Shown here one piece after another: positions 55,269 to 64,000 of a stretch of 64,000 nt of DNA. The first letter of the stretch is position 1, and each line of letters opens with the position of its first letter. The stretch covers positions 100,458-164,457 of the forward strand of contig JACVGT010000001.1 in NCBI GenBank assembly GCA_018992685.1, given 5' to 3'. The stretch comes from Theionarchaea archaeon. GTDB taxonomy: Archaea > Methanobacteriota_B > Thermococci > Methanofastidiosales > SZ-28-30. The notes below the pieces were generated by a model. It had not been told where the DNA came from and did not search any database. It was given only the letters and a program-made list of their open reading frames with translations. The position numbers and the translations under genes were made by a program.

Positions 55269-55641
55269 GATAATCAACTCTCGGGATTCCACGCCGGAGA
55301 GAAAATGCCTTCCCTGGCCGGTGATATACAAGGTGAGCAATCACGGTTTCAGGAGACTGCTCGTTCTCTCTGGTACAGGGGAGGCACGAACACTCCCCTG
55401 AAGCATGTTGTATCCACCTTCTGTGGGGTAACAGACGCTCCCATAACAGCGAAAGATAGGGTTTCCCGGGAAATTCAGATAATCCACATTATCCGAAGTG
55501 ATTGGGGGCTCAGAGGCTCCCTTTTTGACTGAATCTGACCTTAGATTACCGCAGGAGATGTCATCTTTAGAGAATCAGGACAATGGACAAGCAAAAAGCA
55601 TTATTTTACCAGGTTACTGGCCTAGCGTTACGTTTGAGATC

Positions 55642-57093
55642 TTAATTCTTTACAAGGTTGAGGAGCTCCTTGTGTACAGCGACCATTGCCAGTGTATCTT
55701 GCTTACAGTACTCCAGGAGGTTCTGTCTTTTCTCTTTCATTTCGTGAGGGGAATATGTGCCCAGGATCATGTAGACATAAGTCACCATTGCTGTGTCGCC
55801 TTCTTTGATTTGCAAGTGGTTATAGGACATTCCAGGAACCAAGACAGGAAGTACAGCTTTGATTGAAAACCCTCCATGAAACCCTGGATAATATACACAG
55901 GATTCAATAATCTTCTTCAGATCAACTATCCGATCTAACAGAGAATCTAATTTCTCTTTGAGATCAGGGAACATCTCAGCCAGCCCCTTGATAATTCCTT
56001 TCTCGTACGATGTATAGACAAGTATGCTCCCCTCTCCCTTCAGGTCTTCTACCAATCTCTCAGCAAGTTCTCTCCTGCAGTCCCTGGTGGGGTCAGCCAG
56101 ATATTCACAGTGTATCACACAGCCAAACTCCTTTGAACAGACGTGGATCGAATACTGAAACGGGATCCTTGCGTAGGGTGCTGCGTCCTGAAAGAGTGGA
56201 ATTGCAGTCGTAAGCACCTCAAAATCCAGGTAAAAGGCAGGCCACTGAATGCGCTCCAATTCCTTTTTGAGGCCTTTCTTGTCGATAAACGTGCACCTTC
56301 CCTGCACACACGTCTTCACTCTTTCCTGAGGCGGGGTAAGAGATACCCCTGATGGAATACCCTCGATGCAGGTGATACCGCTGGTCAACAATCCTCCGAA
56401 TTTCGACTCGGAAAGTCGTGGGAGATCAAAAATGTGATTATCGACTCCTTTGCCAACACAATCTCTGAACAGATCACATCCCCTGCATTCATATCGAAGA
56501 GAAGGCTCCGGCATAGAAGGTCCCCGTGTACTTTCCTCAAGAGATTGCCAGCAAGACTCGAATTCCTTCACCTTTTCCAGAACATCCATCGTGTGGTCAA
56601 TCTCCACAAAGAGGGAATCATCAGGCATACCTAATCGAAAATTCCTGTCTAGCAACATGAGTGAGACCCTCGAGATCTTACATCCACACAGACTCATAAC
56701 CAGATATGTGTATGCCATGCCGTCTATGAATTCTTTCTTATCATTGACACCTGATTTCACTTCAATGAGATGCCAGCCTTCCTCCTCTGGTTCCAACATG
56801 TCTGCTCGGGCCGTGAGTCCCCCTGAGGAAAAGGTACCTTCGAAGATTACAGGTGGACCTGGACTAGTCATGACATGAGCTGTCTTTTCTGCTGCCGAGA
56901 CCGTTTTCCCAACGTGAAGAAGTAATCCTGCTGGATACAGGCAGCGTGCTCTCTTATGGATTTCAACCCCCTGGTTCATCCGGAATTTCTGACCTACAGT
57001 CGGTGTAATTATGACCTTTCCTGATCTCATCATCCATCCCAGAGACTGACACTCACGTGCTTTCAGAAAAATTCCTTTTGTCATGGTTCCCAT
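55642..57093 (-). CDS. Cas4-like/RecB nuclease fused to DUF2779
   Basis: A 483-aa protein of the TM0106/DUF2779 type. The N-terminal half is a RecB-family nuclease with ARADMLEPEEEGWHLIEVKS (D...ExK) and a Cas4-like cysteine cluster CRGCDLFRDC. The C-terminal half, from about 280, is DUF2779, with FYLDFEV (the DxE of a DEDD exonuclease-like fold), HPFQYS-like IPFQYSIHVCSKE, ILVYTSYEKG, and LLEYCKQDTLAMV containing the final Asp. Probably a DNA repair or processing nuclease; links to CRISPR are not known. GGGAGG 8 nt upstream fixes the start. Confidence 0.8.
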   Translation of the reverse strand: MGTMTKGIFLKARECQSLGWMMRSGKVIITPTVGQKFRMNQGVEIHKRARCLYPAGLLLHVGKTVSAAEKTAHVMTSPGPPVIFEGTFSSGGLTARADMLEPEEEGWHLIEVKSGVNDKKEFIDGMAYTYLVMSLCGCKISRVSLMLLDRNFRLGMPDDSLFVEIDHTMDVLEKVKEFESCWQSLEESTRGPSMPEPSLRYECRGCDLFRDCVGKGVDNHIFDLPRLSESKFGGLLTSGITCIEGIPSGVSLTPPQERVKTCVQGRCTFIDKKGLKKELERIQWPAFYLDFEVLTTAIPLFQDAAPYARIPFQYSIHVCSKEFGCVIHCEYLADPTRDCRRELAERLVEDLKGEGSILVYTSYEKGIIKGLAEMFPDLKEKLDSLLDRIVDLKKIIESCVYYPGFHGGFSIKAVLPVLVPGMSYNHLQIKEGDTAMVTYVYMILGTYSPHEMKEKRQNLLEYCKQDTLAMVAVHKELLNLVKN

Positions 57094-57301
57094 GGTTCTT
57101 CCTCCCTATCTCTTCCTGGATTTTGTGCACCAGTGTACAGTGGCTTACAGACTGGGTTATTAACTCTTGGGTTTGTTCTCTTTCGTGCAGAGAGGCAGGA
57201 GGTGATGAAAAGAGAAAAGCAATGAAAAAGAGTCGAGCTCACATTTTTTCGGAAAGAAGAAAGGAAAAAAAATGAAAGAAAGATTTCATTTCTTGTATCA
57301 A

Positions 57302-60300
57302 CTATGGCGTGCTCAGTAGAACGGTGATCTCATCAACATCCTGAATCTTGCCACACCAGTAGACGTCTGCGCGAATCGTGTACCAGATCCCTGTTGAGTA
57401 CCCGGTGGGGTCCCAGATGCACTGGTAGGGCCTAAGAGGATCTTCACAGAGGAGCACTCCTGTTACGTTGCCTCCGGCATCAATCCAGATCAGGTAGAAC
57501 TTTACTGAAGAGACATACCCTGCAGTTGTTGTGGTGATGGTGATTGGTGCAGTGTTCAATACGGTGCTCCCATCGAGCGGGCTGGTAATAACAATACTGG
57601 TGCGGGGTCTCTGGGTGAGACAGGGGGACTCAGGGTCTCCTATGAGGTTTCTCTCGTAGAAGCAGTACCGGTACGTGGAATTGGTCTGGGCTGATGAAAC
57701 AAGGTAGCTTCGTGCTTGATTCAGTATGTCACCCAATTTCTGATTTCCGTCAGTGAAGCAGGCCTTGAATTCCATTTCACAGAACTCACCGGAATACATG
57801 CAGGCATCACTGTAGGAATACCAGCCATAGGAGTAGTTCATGTAGGTAGCTATGGCCCCGTTATCAGGATCTTTGACGTATTCTTCAGCCAGACAGTCAT
57901 TCACAGTGAAATCTCCTGTCATACAAGCCACAGTCGTATGCCAGGGCCAGAAGGTGTTGGTCAGTGTTGAAATGTCTGCATTGTACCATGTGACATTACC
58001 GCCGTTGTTGTAGTTGAGGTAGTAGGACGTTGAAGAACCATGGCCAATATGAGCGACAGCCACGGGATTATATCCCCAGTACTGTATCCATAATGGCTTG
58101 GTGACTGTTCCATCCTCCTCAAAGAGGTAGTCCACCGTATAGTCCCAGGGTACCCAATCATCGCAATTGTAAGCCAGGCACCTGGTATCAGGATCGTTAC
58201 TGGAATTGGCTCTGGACTGGTGGAGTAAGACTCGCTTTGGTTTTTCAGCCCGTTCATAGGCTATAACCTTGTTGACGAAATCCCTGGCCTCTGCCACAGT
58301 TTCCACTGGTGCCCTTCCTACAGCAACCTCAGCATACCAGTCGACTTCACCCGGTTCTGCATATATGCCGTCACTATCATTGTCAAAGGTACCGTCCAGG
58401 TGGGCATAGTACATGTCAGCAGCTATGTAGGTGCCACTCACGTAGAACCATCTGAAGGGGACAACTGAAACATCTCCGCCAAGCAGGACGTATTCAGTGC
58501 CATGGTTGGTGTACATGTCAATGATGAAGTTCCTGATTTTATCCTGATTATCCACTCCAGGGTAGGTCGCATAGATATAGGCCAACGTGTAGACACCAGT
58601 TCCACTCACGTAACATGATTTGTGGTCTGCCAGTGTGTTGAATGTGGGTAGCATGTCATCGTTGGTGATGATGATATATTCTTCAGTTGTCAGAGGTATC
58701 GGGGCATCATAGGTCCCGACCATTTCTGGATTATCAACAAGTGATGCGACATCTTCCTTGTCTTTCTGCAGTCCTCTGTACAATGGACTTTTCTCACCAC
58801 TTTCCAGGTTCACTTCGACAGTCAGTGTGGAATAGAAGTGCACAGTCTGAGACTTGGGCTGATACTGTACAGGGTACAGGTTGATGTTGAGAATGGTGAA
58901 CCCTTTGAACGACTCAGTGCCTGTAACCTCGAACAGCGTGCCAGGATATGGACTGTCTGAGCTGTAGATTTCCTCATTCCTGTCGACTCTTTCCGGGGCA
59001 GGTCCGCTGAACGTGCAGGGTGGCTGGCCCCACGGAATGTCAATTCCTTTCTGGATAAGAGGTGTCCCGTGGTGGACCCGGACATCTTGTGCATCTGTAT
59101 TCTGGGGTAACAGGATTCGAGCAGTTCTGTATGGGATCAACGGTTCACCAGGTACTTCTTGGACGAATGTGTCTTCTACCATCCAGGATCCACACTCATC
59201 CTGTGGGGCAGGATTGAAGTGGTATTCCACAGTAATCGTGTCTGAAGACCAGATTGCTGCAGGAAAACTCAGAGCAAGTACTGCTAAAAGAATGAATGTC
59301 ATGGCCTTCTTCCGTCCTGAGCGTCTAATCCAGTTCTCAGTTCGTATTCCAGTGAATCCAAATAACAGCAGAGGCATCAGCAGCAGGGCCCACAAGTTCT
59401 TCTTGAAATTGCTGGAAGCGATATGATGCAGTTCTGTGGTCAGAGAAGGACGCAATTCTACCGTGATCTCGTCAATATCTTGGAGCATACCATAGTAGTA
59501 TCCTTCTGCACGAATGGTGTACCAGCCTGGTGAGTAGCCAGTCGTTTCCCAAATGCAGTCGAAGGGCAAACATGTGTCATTGCACTTCAATTCTCCCCTG
59601 ACTTCATCACCTTCCTCGATCCAGATCAGATAGAACTTTACCGTATCAACGGATGTTGCATCTGCTGCAATGTTGACTTTTTCACCTGTGTAGATACCAG
59701 TCCCATCAAGAGGACTCTTGATGGTGACATTGATATGAGGTGGCGTACACGAAAAGATGTCCTGGGCATCAGGTGGTGGGGAGACATTGGGGTTACATAT
59801 GATCTGGTTCACTGCAGCAAAGGCGTCCACTCGGCCCCAGCCCCACAGGACATTCTTGCCCTCGCACTTGACGACAGCAGTTGCACCGATACAGTTCTTA
59901 ATCTGGTAGGGCATTGCTGTACCATTGGCATTCAGCATGAGGGCAGCAACACCAGCGACGTGAGGGGCAGCCATCGATGTGCCAGACATTGCGACATCAC
60001 TGCATAACGTCCCTGCACGAGCAGCGTATATAGAAACCCCTGGAGCAATGACATCTGGCTTTGTCCTGCCATCAGTAGTGGGTCCTCTGGAAGAGAAACT
60101 GGCCAGAGCATCAGATTTGTCTGAAGCACCCACTGTAATAACATGGGTGGCATCCCCTGGAGTACCTACGGTGTAAAAGCTAGGACCACCATTGCCTGCT
60201 GCACATACCACAACGACACCCTGATCAACAGCCCAATTGCACTCTTGAGCGACGGCACTGGTTCCGTCGCCAGGAGGACCAGTCAAGGATATATTCTCGA

Positions 60301-61237
60301 CATCTGCACCTTGTGTAACACCGAAGTCAATCCCCATGATGATAGCAGAAGTAGGACAGGACCCTGCAGAACTACACACCTTGGCGCCCATTAAAGAAGC
60401 TCCCGGGGCAACACCGTATGGCGAATAGGAACCTGCAGCAATGGAGGAGACATGCGTCCCGTGCCCATGATCGTCATAGGGTTGAGGCAGACTGTTAATG
60501 TAGTCAGCCCAGGCCACGATCTTGCCGAGAGGGAAGTCACAATGGCCGGGGTCGATCCCCGTGTCAATAATGCATATGCTGATCCCCGTACCATCATATC
60601 CCATGTTCCACACGTCATCTGCATTGATGAGCGGTACACTCTGATACAAGACCGTGTAGCTCATTTCATCCGCTTCCACAAACTCAACAGCACCCTCTTC
60701 AGAGAGCGCTTTGATCCTGGAAACGCGAATATCCACGACAGCTCCCATGCCGCTTGCGAACCGATAGGAGATTTGGCCGAATCGCTCCAAAGCGCCAAAT
60801 GAATCTGGCTCTTTGAACCATGTCAGGATCCTGACAATGTCCCCACTGTTCATTCCAGAGATTTTATCCTTGATGGACCATTTCATTTTTGTCACATTGT
60901 TGGGAACGACCATAACATACTCGTCAGCACCAACTGCAGTCAAGTCTTCTCTTAGGATTTCAACGGTGGATTCATTGATCTGTGTCATGGGAAGCTTTTC
61001 CATGTTGATTTCCCTAGCAACCACGGTCAATGCATCTGGATCAAGAGCGAGATACAGGTAATCAGAATCCTCGCCAGTAATCGTGGCGGTGAAGATCGCT
61101 GCGTCTCTTCCTTCATAGCCGTACGTCTGGATATGGATGACTACTTTGTTTGTTACAGCACTAGTAGTTACGAGAGAGAACATGAGCATTCCGACTACAA
61201 CTACGAATACCTTTCGATCTATTTTCATTGTTTTCAA
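57302..61237 (-). CDS. Fused subtilisin (S8) and gingipain-type (C25) protease
   Basis: A 1311-aa exported protein. A signal peptide (about 1-27) and propeptide-like region lead to a subtilisin domain: Asp225 (IIDTGID), His259 (HGHGTHVSS), Asn349 (AAGNGG), Ser421 (GTSMAAPHVAG). An Ig-like domain (505-597), a TM helix (about 612-630) and a second signal-like segment (645-663) follow. Then a C25 domain with His1066 (HIGHGSS) and Cys1105 (TVACMTGDF), and a second Ig-like domain at the end. Two complete extracellular proteases thus share one frame. AAGGAGGTT and a TATA box (GTATATAAAC) precede the ATG. Confidence 0.9.
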   Translation of the reverse strand: MKTMKIDRKVFVVVVGMLMFSLVTTSAVTNKVVIHIQTYGYEGRDAAIFTATITGEDSDYLYLALDPDALTVVAREINMEKLPMTQINESTVEILREDLTAVGADEYVMVVPNNVTKMKWSIKDKISGMNSGDIVRILTWFKEPDSFGALERFGQISYRFASGMGAVVDIRVSRIKALSEEGAVEFVEADEMSYTVLYQSVPLINADDVWNMGYDGTGISICIIDTGIDPGHCDFPLGKIVAWADYINSLPQPYDDHGHGTHVSSIAAGSYSPYGVAPGASLMGAKVCSSAGSCPTSAIIMGIDFGVTQGADVENISLTGPPGDGTSAVAQECNWAVDQGVVVVCAAGNGGPSFYTVGTPGDATHVITVGASDKSDALASFSSRGPTTDGRTKPDVIAPGVSIYAARAGTLCSDVAMSGTSMAAPHVAGVAALMLNANGTAMPYQIKNCIGATAVVKCEGKNVLWGWGRVDAFAAVNQIICNPNVSPPPDAQDIFSCTPPHINVTIKSPLDGTGIYTGEKVNIAADATSVDTVKFYLIWIEEGDEVRGELKCNDTCLPFDCIWETTGYSPGWYTIRAEGYYYGMLQDIDEITVELRPSLTTELHHIASSNFKKNLWALLLMPLLLFGFTGIRTENWIRRSGRKKAMTFILLAVLALSFPAAIWSSDTITVEYHFNPAPQDECGSWMVEDTFVQEVPGEPLIPYRTARILLPQNTDAQDVRVHHGTPLIQKGIDIPWGQPPCTFSGPAPERVDRNEEIYSSDSPYPGTLFEVTGTESFKGFTILNINLYPVQYQPKSQTVHFYSTLTVEVNLESGEKSPLYRGLQKDKEDVASLVDNPEMVGTYDAPIPLTTEEYIIITNDDMLPTFNTLADHKSCYVSGTGVYTLAYIYATYPGVDNQDKIRNFIIDMYTNHGTEYVLLGGDVSVVPFRWFYVSGTYIAADMYYAHLDGTFDNDSDGIYAEPGEVDWYAEVAVGRAPVETVAEARDFVNKVIAYERAEKPKRVLLHQSRANSSNDPDTRCLAYNCDDWVPWDYTVDYLFEEDGTVTKPLWIQYWGYNPVAVAHIGHGSSTSYYLNYNNGGNVTWYNADISTLTNTFWPWHTTVACMTGDFTVNDCLAEEYVKDPDNGAIATYMNYSYGWYSYSDACMYSGEFCEMEFKACFTDGNQKLGDILNQARSYLVSSAQTNSTYRYCFYERNLIGDPESPCLTQRPRTSIVITSPLDGSTVLNTAPITITTTTAGYVSSVKFYLIWIDAGGNVTGVLLCEDPLRPYQCIWDPTGYSTGIWYTIRADVYWCGKIQDVDEITVLLSTP

Positions 61238-61484
61238 CCTCCTTAAAGTTTATATACTGAGAATTGTTTTACAGTTTATAATCCTTTTGAACGCAAATAA
61301 TTATAGATATGGAATTGGAAGAAAGAAACTTAATAAATCGAAATTAAATAGAATTAACTGAACCCATTATCGGAAGATTAGTCTTTCGTCGGAGCATCAT
61401 AGAAAAAGAGGGGCTAGCACTCACCTAGTCACAACCTAACCCATCGGGAAAACCTTTTTATTTTTCGCCATTCATTGTGAGTCC

Positions 61485-62687
61485 ATGACAACACAACAAT
61501 CAAAGGTTTTTTTTGGGTCTACCCAGGTAGGGAAAATGCATCAATCCTGTTGTCTTGCGACAAAAGTTGACACGATTATCAAGGCTCTGGACTTTTCTAC
61601 GATTGCTAAAAACGACAAAGTTGCCATCAAAATGCATCTGGGGTTCAAGGATGGCTACCAGACTATCCCAGTTTTCTTCGTACGAAGGATTGTGGATGCA
61701 GTGAAGCAGGCGGGAGGGTGGCCTTTCATCACTGACAATCCTACTGCAGTATACAATGCGTATTACCGAGGGTACACACAGGAAACATGTGGATGCCCCC
61801 TGATTCCTGCGGCAGGTGTCAAGGATGGATATGTGTACGAAACCAAGGTAGGCTATGGAAATGTAGAGACTCTCGACATGGGAGGTGTTCTGCACGACGC
61901 TGACGTGTTGATAGACCTCAGCCACGCAAAAGGACACAATTCTTGCGGCTACGGAGGAGCCTTCAAGAACCTTGCGTTGGGTGGATATTCTGCTCCCTCA
62001 CGGTGGAACAAAATCCACGGCATTGAAGAAACATTCCCCTACTGGGATCCTGACAAGTGTACTCCTGATCACGCACGAGAACTTGTTTCCTCATGTCCAT
62101 ATGGCTCCATCAAATATGATGAAAAAACTCACAAGCTTACTGTGGGATTCAGTGATTGCTATCAGTGTATGGAGTGTATTGAAGCTGATAAGAGTGTGGG
62201 CTGCCTGAGAATCAGTCAGGAGAACTTTTCTGCCTTCCAGTCATTGCTGGCACACGGAGCCAAGAAGGTCCTGGAGACCTTTGATGATACCAAGAAATTC
62301 TTCCTGACGTTCTTGATTGAAATAACACCCTTTTGTGATTGCTGGGGATTGGCCCAGCCCTGTGTGGTGAATGACATTGGAGTCTTGGGGAGCAGAAATA
62401 TCGTGGCAATAGAAACTGCAACTCTCGACCTCATCAAGAACGAAGGCATCATCGAGAAGAATATTCCCCTTCTTTTCAAGCATGCAAACCTTGATCCAGG
62501 TATAGACCTTCATCCTTTCCAGCGTCTCTTTGGTCCCATGAAAAACCCATATCTTGTCACGCAATTCGCTGAGAAACTCGGTATGGGTTCCCGGTCCTAT
62601 GAACTTGTGGAGGTCTTGCCTGCGTGCGAAACTGTGAAGATGGAGATACCTGAAGAACAGTTTGAGCGTCAGCCGTCTTTCTATTGA
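61485..62687 (+). CDS. DUF362 iron-sulfur protein
   Basis: A 400-aa protein of the DUF362 family: VAIKMHLGFKDGYQTIPVFF, the metal-site-like DLSHAKGHNSCGYGGAFKNL and ferredoxin-like cysteines (CYQCMECIEADKSVGC, plus SSCPYG). Such proteins carry a 4Fe-4S cluster and occur in anaerobes; the reaction is unknown. A TATA-like TTTTTATTT precedes the ATG by about 28 nt and there is no ribosome site, so it is probably leaderless. It is divergent from the protease gene, from which a 247-nt gap separates it. Confidence 0.85.
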   Translation: MTTQQSKVFFGSTQVGKMHQSCCLATKVDTIIKALDFSTIAKNDKVAIKMHLGFKDGYQTIPVFFVRRIVDAVKQAGGWPFITDNPTAVYNAYYRGYTQETCGCPLIPAAGVKDGYVYETKVGYGNVETLDMGGVLHDADVLIDLSHAKGHNSCGYGGAFKNLALGGYSAPSRWNKIHGIEETFPYWDPDKCTPDHARELVSSCPYGSIKYDEKTHKLTVGFSDCYQCMECIEADKSVGCLRISQENFSAFQSLLAHGAKKVLETFDDTKKFFLTFLIEITPFCDCWGLAQPCVVNDIGVLGSRNIVAIETATLDLIKNEGIIEKNIPLLFKHANLDPGIDLHPFQRLFGPMKNPYLVTQFAEKLGMGSRSYELVEVLPACETVKMEIPEEQFERQPSFY

Positions 62688-62739
62688 TCAAGAGGTCTAT
62701 GGAACTGCCTGTCACTAGAAGACGCTGACTCGAACCTCA

Positions 62740-62759
62740 GGGCGACGAGAGTCGTCCCC
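62740..62759. repeat. GC-rich hairpin after the DUF362 gene
   Basis: GGGCGAC and GTCG-T-CCC flank GAGA, forming a stable hairpin with one bulge about 55 nt after the stop. No T-run follows. It could stabilise or end the transcript. Confidence 0.35.
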
Positions 62760-62848
62760 GATACTGAGTAGGTGAGGAGTGGACACTGTCTTAATACATC
62801 AGGATTGGAGGGATTCTAGAGAAAATTCATGGCATACGCAGACTCATC

Positions 62849-62927
62849 TTATCCTTTGGATAAAAGAAGAGGTCATTTCGGATAACTGATGTTATCCGAA
62901 GCAATGAGGTATCATTATTAGCTTATC
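62849..62927. repeat. Cluster of TTATCC palindromes
   Basis: TTATCC-ttt-GGATAA at 62849-62863; a perfect 10-bp-arm palindrome at 62877-62900 (TTCGGATAAC, loop TGAT, and its complement); and another TTATCC at 62922-62927. The same CGGATAA/TTATCCG arms occur at 342-361 and a TTATCCGAA half-site at about 55491. Confidence 0.6.
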
Positions 62928-63249
62928 CAACTCGGTTGAATGGGACAGATTTCCTGGTTAAAGCGCCAGAAAAGCTGCTCTTCAGCCTTTCGTAACGGAT
63001 CTTCGTTCTGGAGGGGAATCCAATTACATTCGCTAATGAATATGATCGATGTTACAAACTGTCTTGTTCTCAGTCTTCTTGTGGTTCAATTCTCATGGTG
63101 TGAGTATCCGCATAGACACTGGTTCTTGTCTACTCACACGATTTAGAGAGGAGCATGACGTCTTAACGGAAGATTCATCTAGGCCTCGAGTAGTGCTGGT
63201 TACAAGAAGCTTTTTTTCATCAAAGAACCTGATCTATTAGAACCACATT

Positions 63250-63600
63250 TCCATTCTTGACATGAAGGTTTTACAACAACAGACATTGTATTCATATTAT
63301 ATCTTATCTAAAATATTTTCTTAAAAATATAACAAAAAGGATTTTGTAAAAAAAGTTTGTTTATTACAACATATTTAATAGAGTTTTATTAATAAAATTC
63401 TTAAGATTAAAGTAATTTAATAACATATAATAAGAAAAATTTAATACAACAAGTATTATATAGTAAGTTTTTTTTTATTTATATGATATAAAATGTATTA
63501 TATTATTTAATGAGTTTTAGACGATCAAAGATATTTGAAATAATATGTATAATACATATAATACTTTGTCGTAGAATTCTTTCGCGAATCATAGAGATTA
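63250..63600. other. Very AT-rich intergenic stretch
   Basis: About 350 nt, by eye well over 80% A+T, with no gene on either strand. The remainder of 62688-63823, apart from the palindromes, also lacks any supported gene. An origin-type unwinding region, a promoter cluster or low-constraint DNA are all possible. Confidence 0.5.
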
Positions 63601-63823
63601 CATAAAATTTCTGCACATCTACACATTGGGATCATCACGCCAGTTACAGAAATCACTTTTCAGTCTCGGAAGCTGGGTTATTCAATAAAAAAATCCATTC
63701 TCGATTACATAGGGGAAGGTGTACCAAGAGATTATGAATTCTGAGATGTCATAAATTTTCTACACAGCATTGCGACACGAGCCCCATCTCGAGTGGATGT
63801 TATGAAGAAGAGGAAAAAGGACT

Positions 63824-63988
63824 CATTTGGAAAGTCTTCATTCCGAAGTCGCACCCGTTGAGTACGTATCCTTCGATTCCGGGTTTTCTACGAAGGAGAA
63901 CTACAGAATCTTCAAGCTCTCAGAAAAGAGGGAAAAGGTTATGAGTGAGTATGCCTACCTTGGAACAGACGTCACGAGTGAGTGGTGA
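63824..63988 (+). pseudogene. Possible coding remnant at the window end
   Basis: An open stretch without start that reads VEYVSFDSGFSTKENYRIFK and then LSEKREKVMSEYAYLGTDVT before a stop at 63986. The composition looks like protein, but no family is recognised and the frame is closed upstream by a TGA at about 63803. Could be the tail of a broken gene. Confidence 0.3.
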
Positions 63989-64000
63989 TTGTACATGGAT

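Noticed and set aside
62725..62760. tRNA-like T-arm (GACTCGAACC on plus strand)
   Set aside because: No acceptor stem, anticodon arm or D arm can be folded around it on either strand.

Overview
The window looks like chromosomal DNA of an uncultured archaeon, probably euryarchaeal; finer placement is not possible by eye. Reasons: most genes have a TATA-like box 25-30 nt before the expected transcript start; many are leaderless, the others carry GGAGG/GGTGAT ribosome sites; the gene set is archaeal in flavour (Csa1-type Cas4, tandem winged-helix regulators, DUF11 surface protein, AbrB and RHH small regulators, S8 and C25 secreted proteases, EamA, MATE and MFS exporters). No rRNA, tRNA, intact insertion sequence or transposase was seen.

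Layout. 0-18 kb: housekeeping and accessory single genes: META-domain lipoprotein, a 34-aa zinc ribbon, a PfkB kinase with an unusual N-terminal extension, DUF3795, EamA transporter, a 996-aa HTH-STAND-TPR protein, a two-gene unit of a rifampin-phosphotransferase-like PEP-utilising enzyme plus a CrtC/AttH-like lipocalin protein, an SDR epimerase, MFS exporter, methyltransferase, AAC(3)-type acetyltransferase and a YcaQ-type DNA glycosylase. 18-21 kb: two near-identical cold-shock protein genes flank a MATE exporter; both have the same long 5' leader with a 64-nt identical block that starts where transcription should start and a hairpin abutting the ribosome site. 21-31 kb: a 1333-aa DUF11 repeat surface protein, several winged-helix regulators, flavodoxin, a frameshifted AbrB gene, a GyrI-like protein and a membrane protein.

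31.4-47 kb: a complete type I CRISPR-Cas locus. The effector operon on the minus strand reads large subunit - cas7 - cas5 - cas3'' (HD) - cas3' (helicase) - cas6; the adaptation operon on the plus strand reads cas2 - csa1 - cas1 - cas4, then a leader and an array of 61 apparently identical 37-bp repeats. The Cas7 looks Csc2/Csm3-like (type I-D or III flavour), while the separate HD nuclease and Csa1 are type I-A flavour, so the subtype is mixed. Just past the array lie a truncated HD-domain reading frame, a decayed second cas4 and a 97% identical second leader with no array after it: the remains of a second CRISPR unit.

47-54 kb is a decay zone: an RHH antitoxin with a truncated RelE toxin, a frameshifted membrane gene, a beta-propeller membrane protein, and a three-gene cassette (59-aa protein, 4-TM protein, secreted PHP-domain protein) duplicated in tandem and eroding. 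54-63 kb: aldo/keto reductase, a Cas4-like/DUF2779 nuclease, a 1311-aa protein joining a subtilisin to a gingipain-type protease, and a DUF362 iron-sulfur protein. The last 1.3 kb has no convincing complete gene but holds palindromes with TTATCC arms and a very AT-rich stretch.
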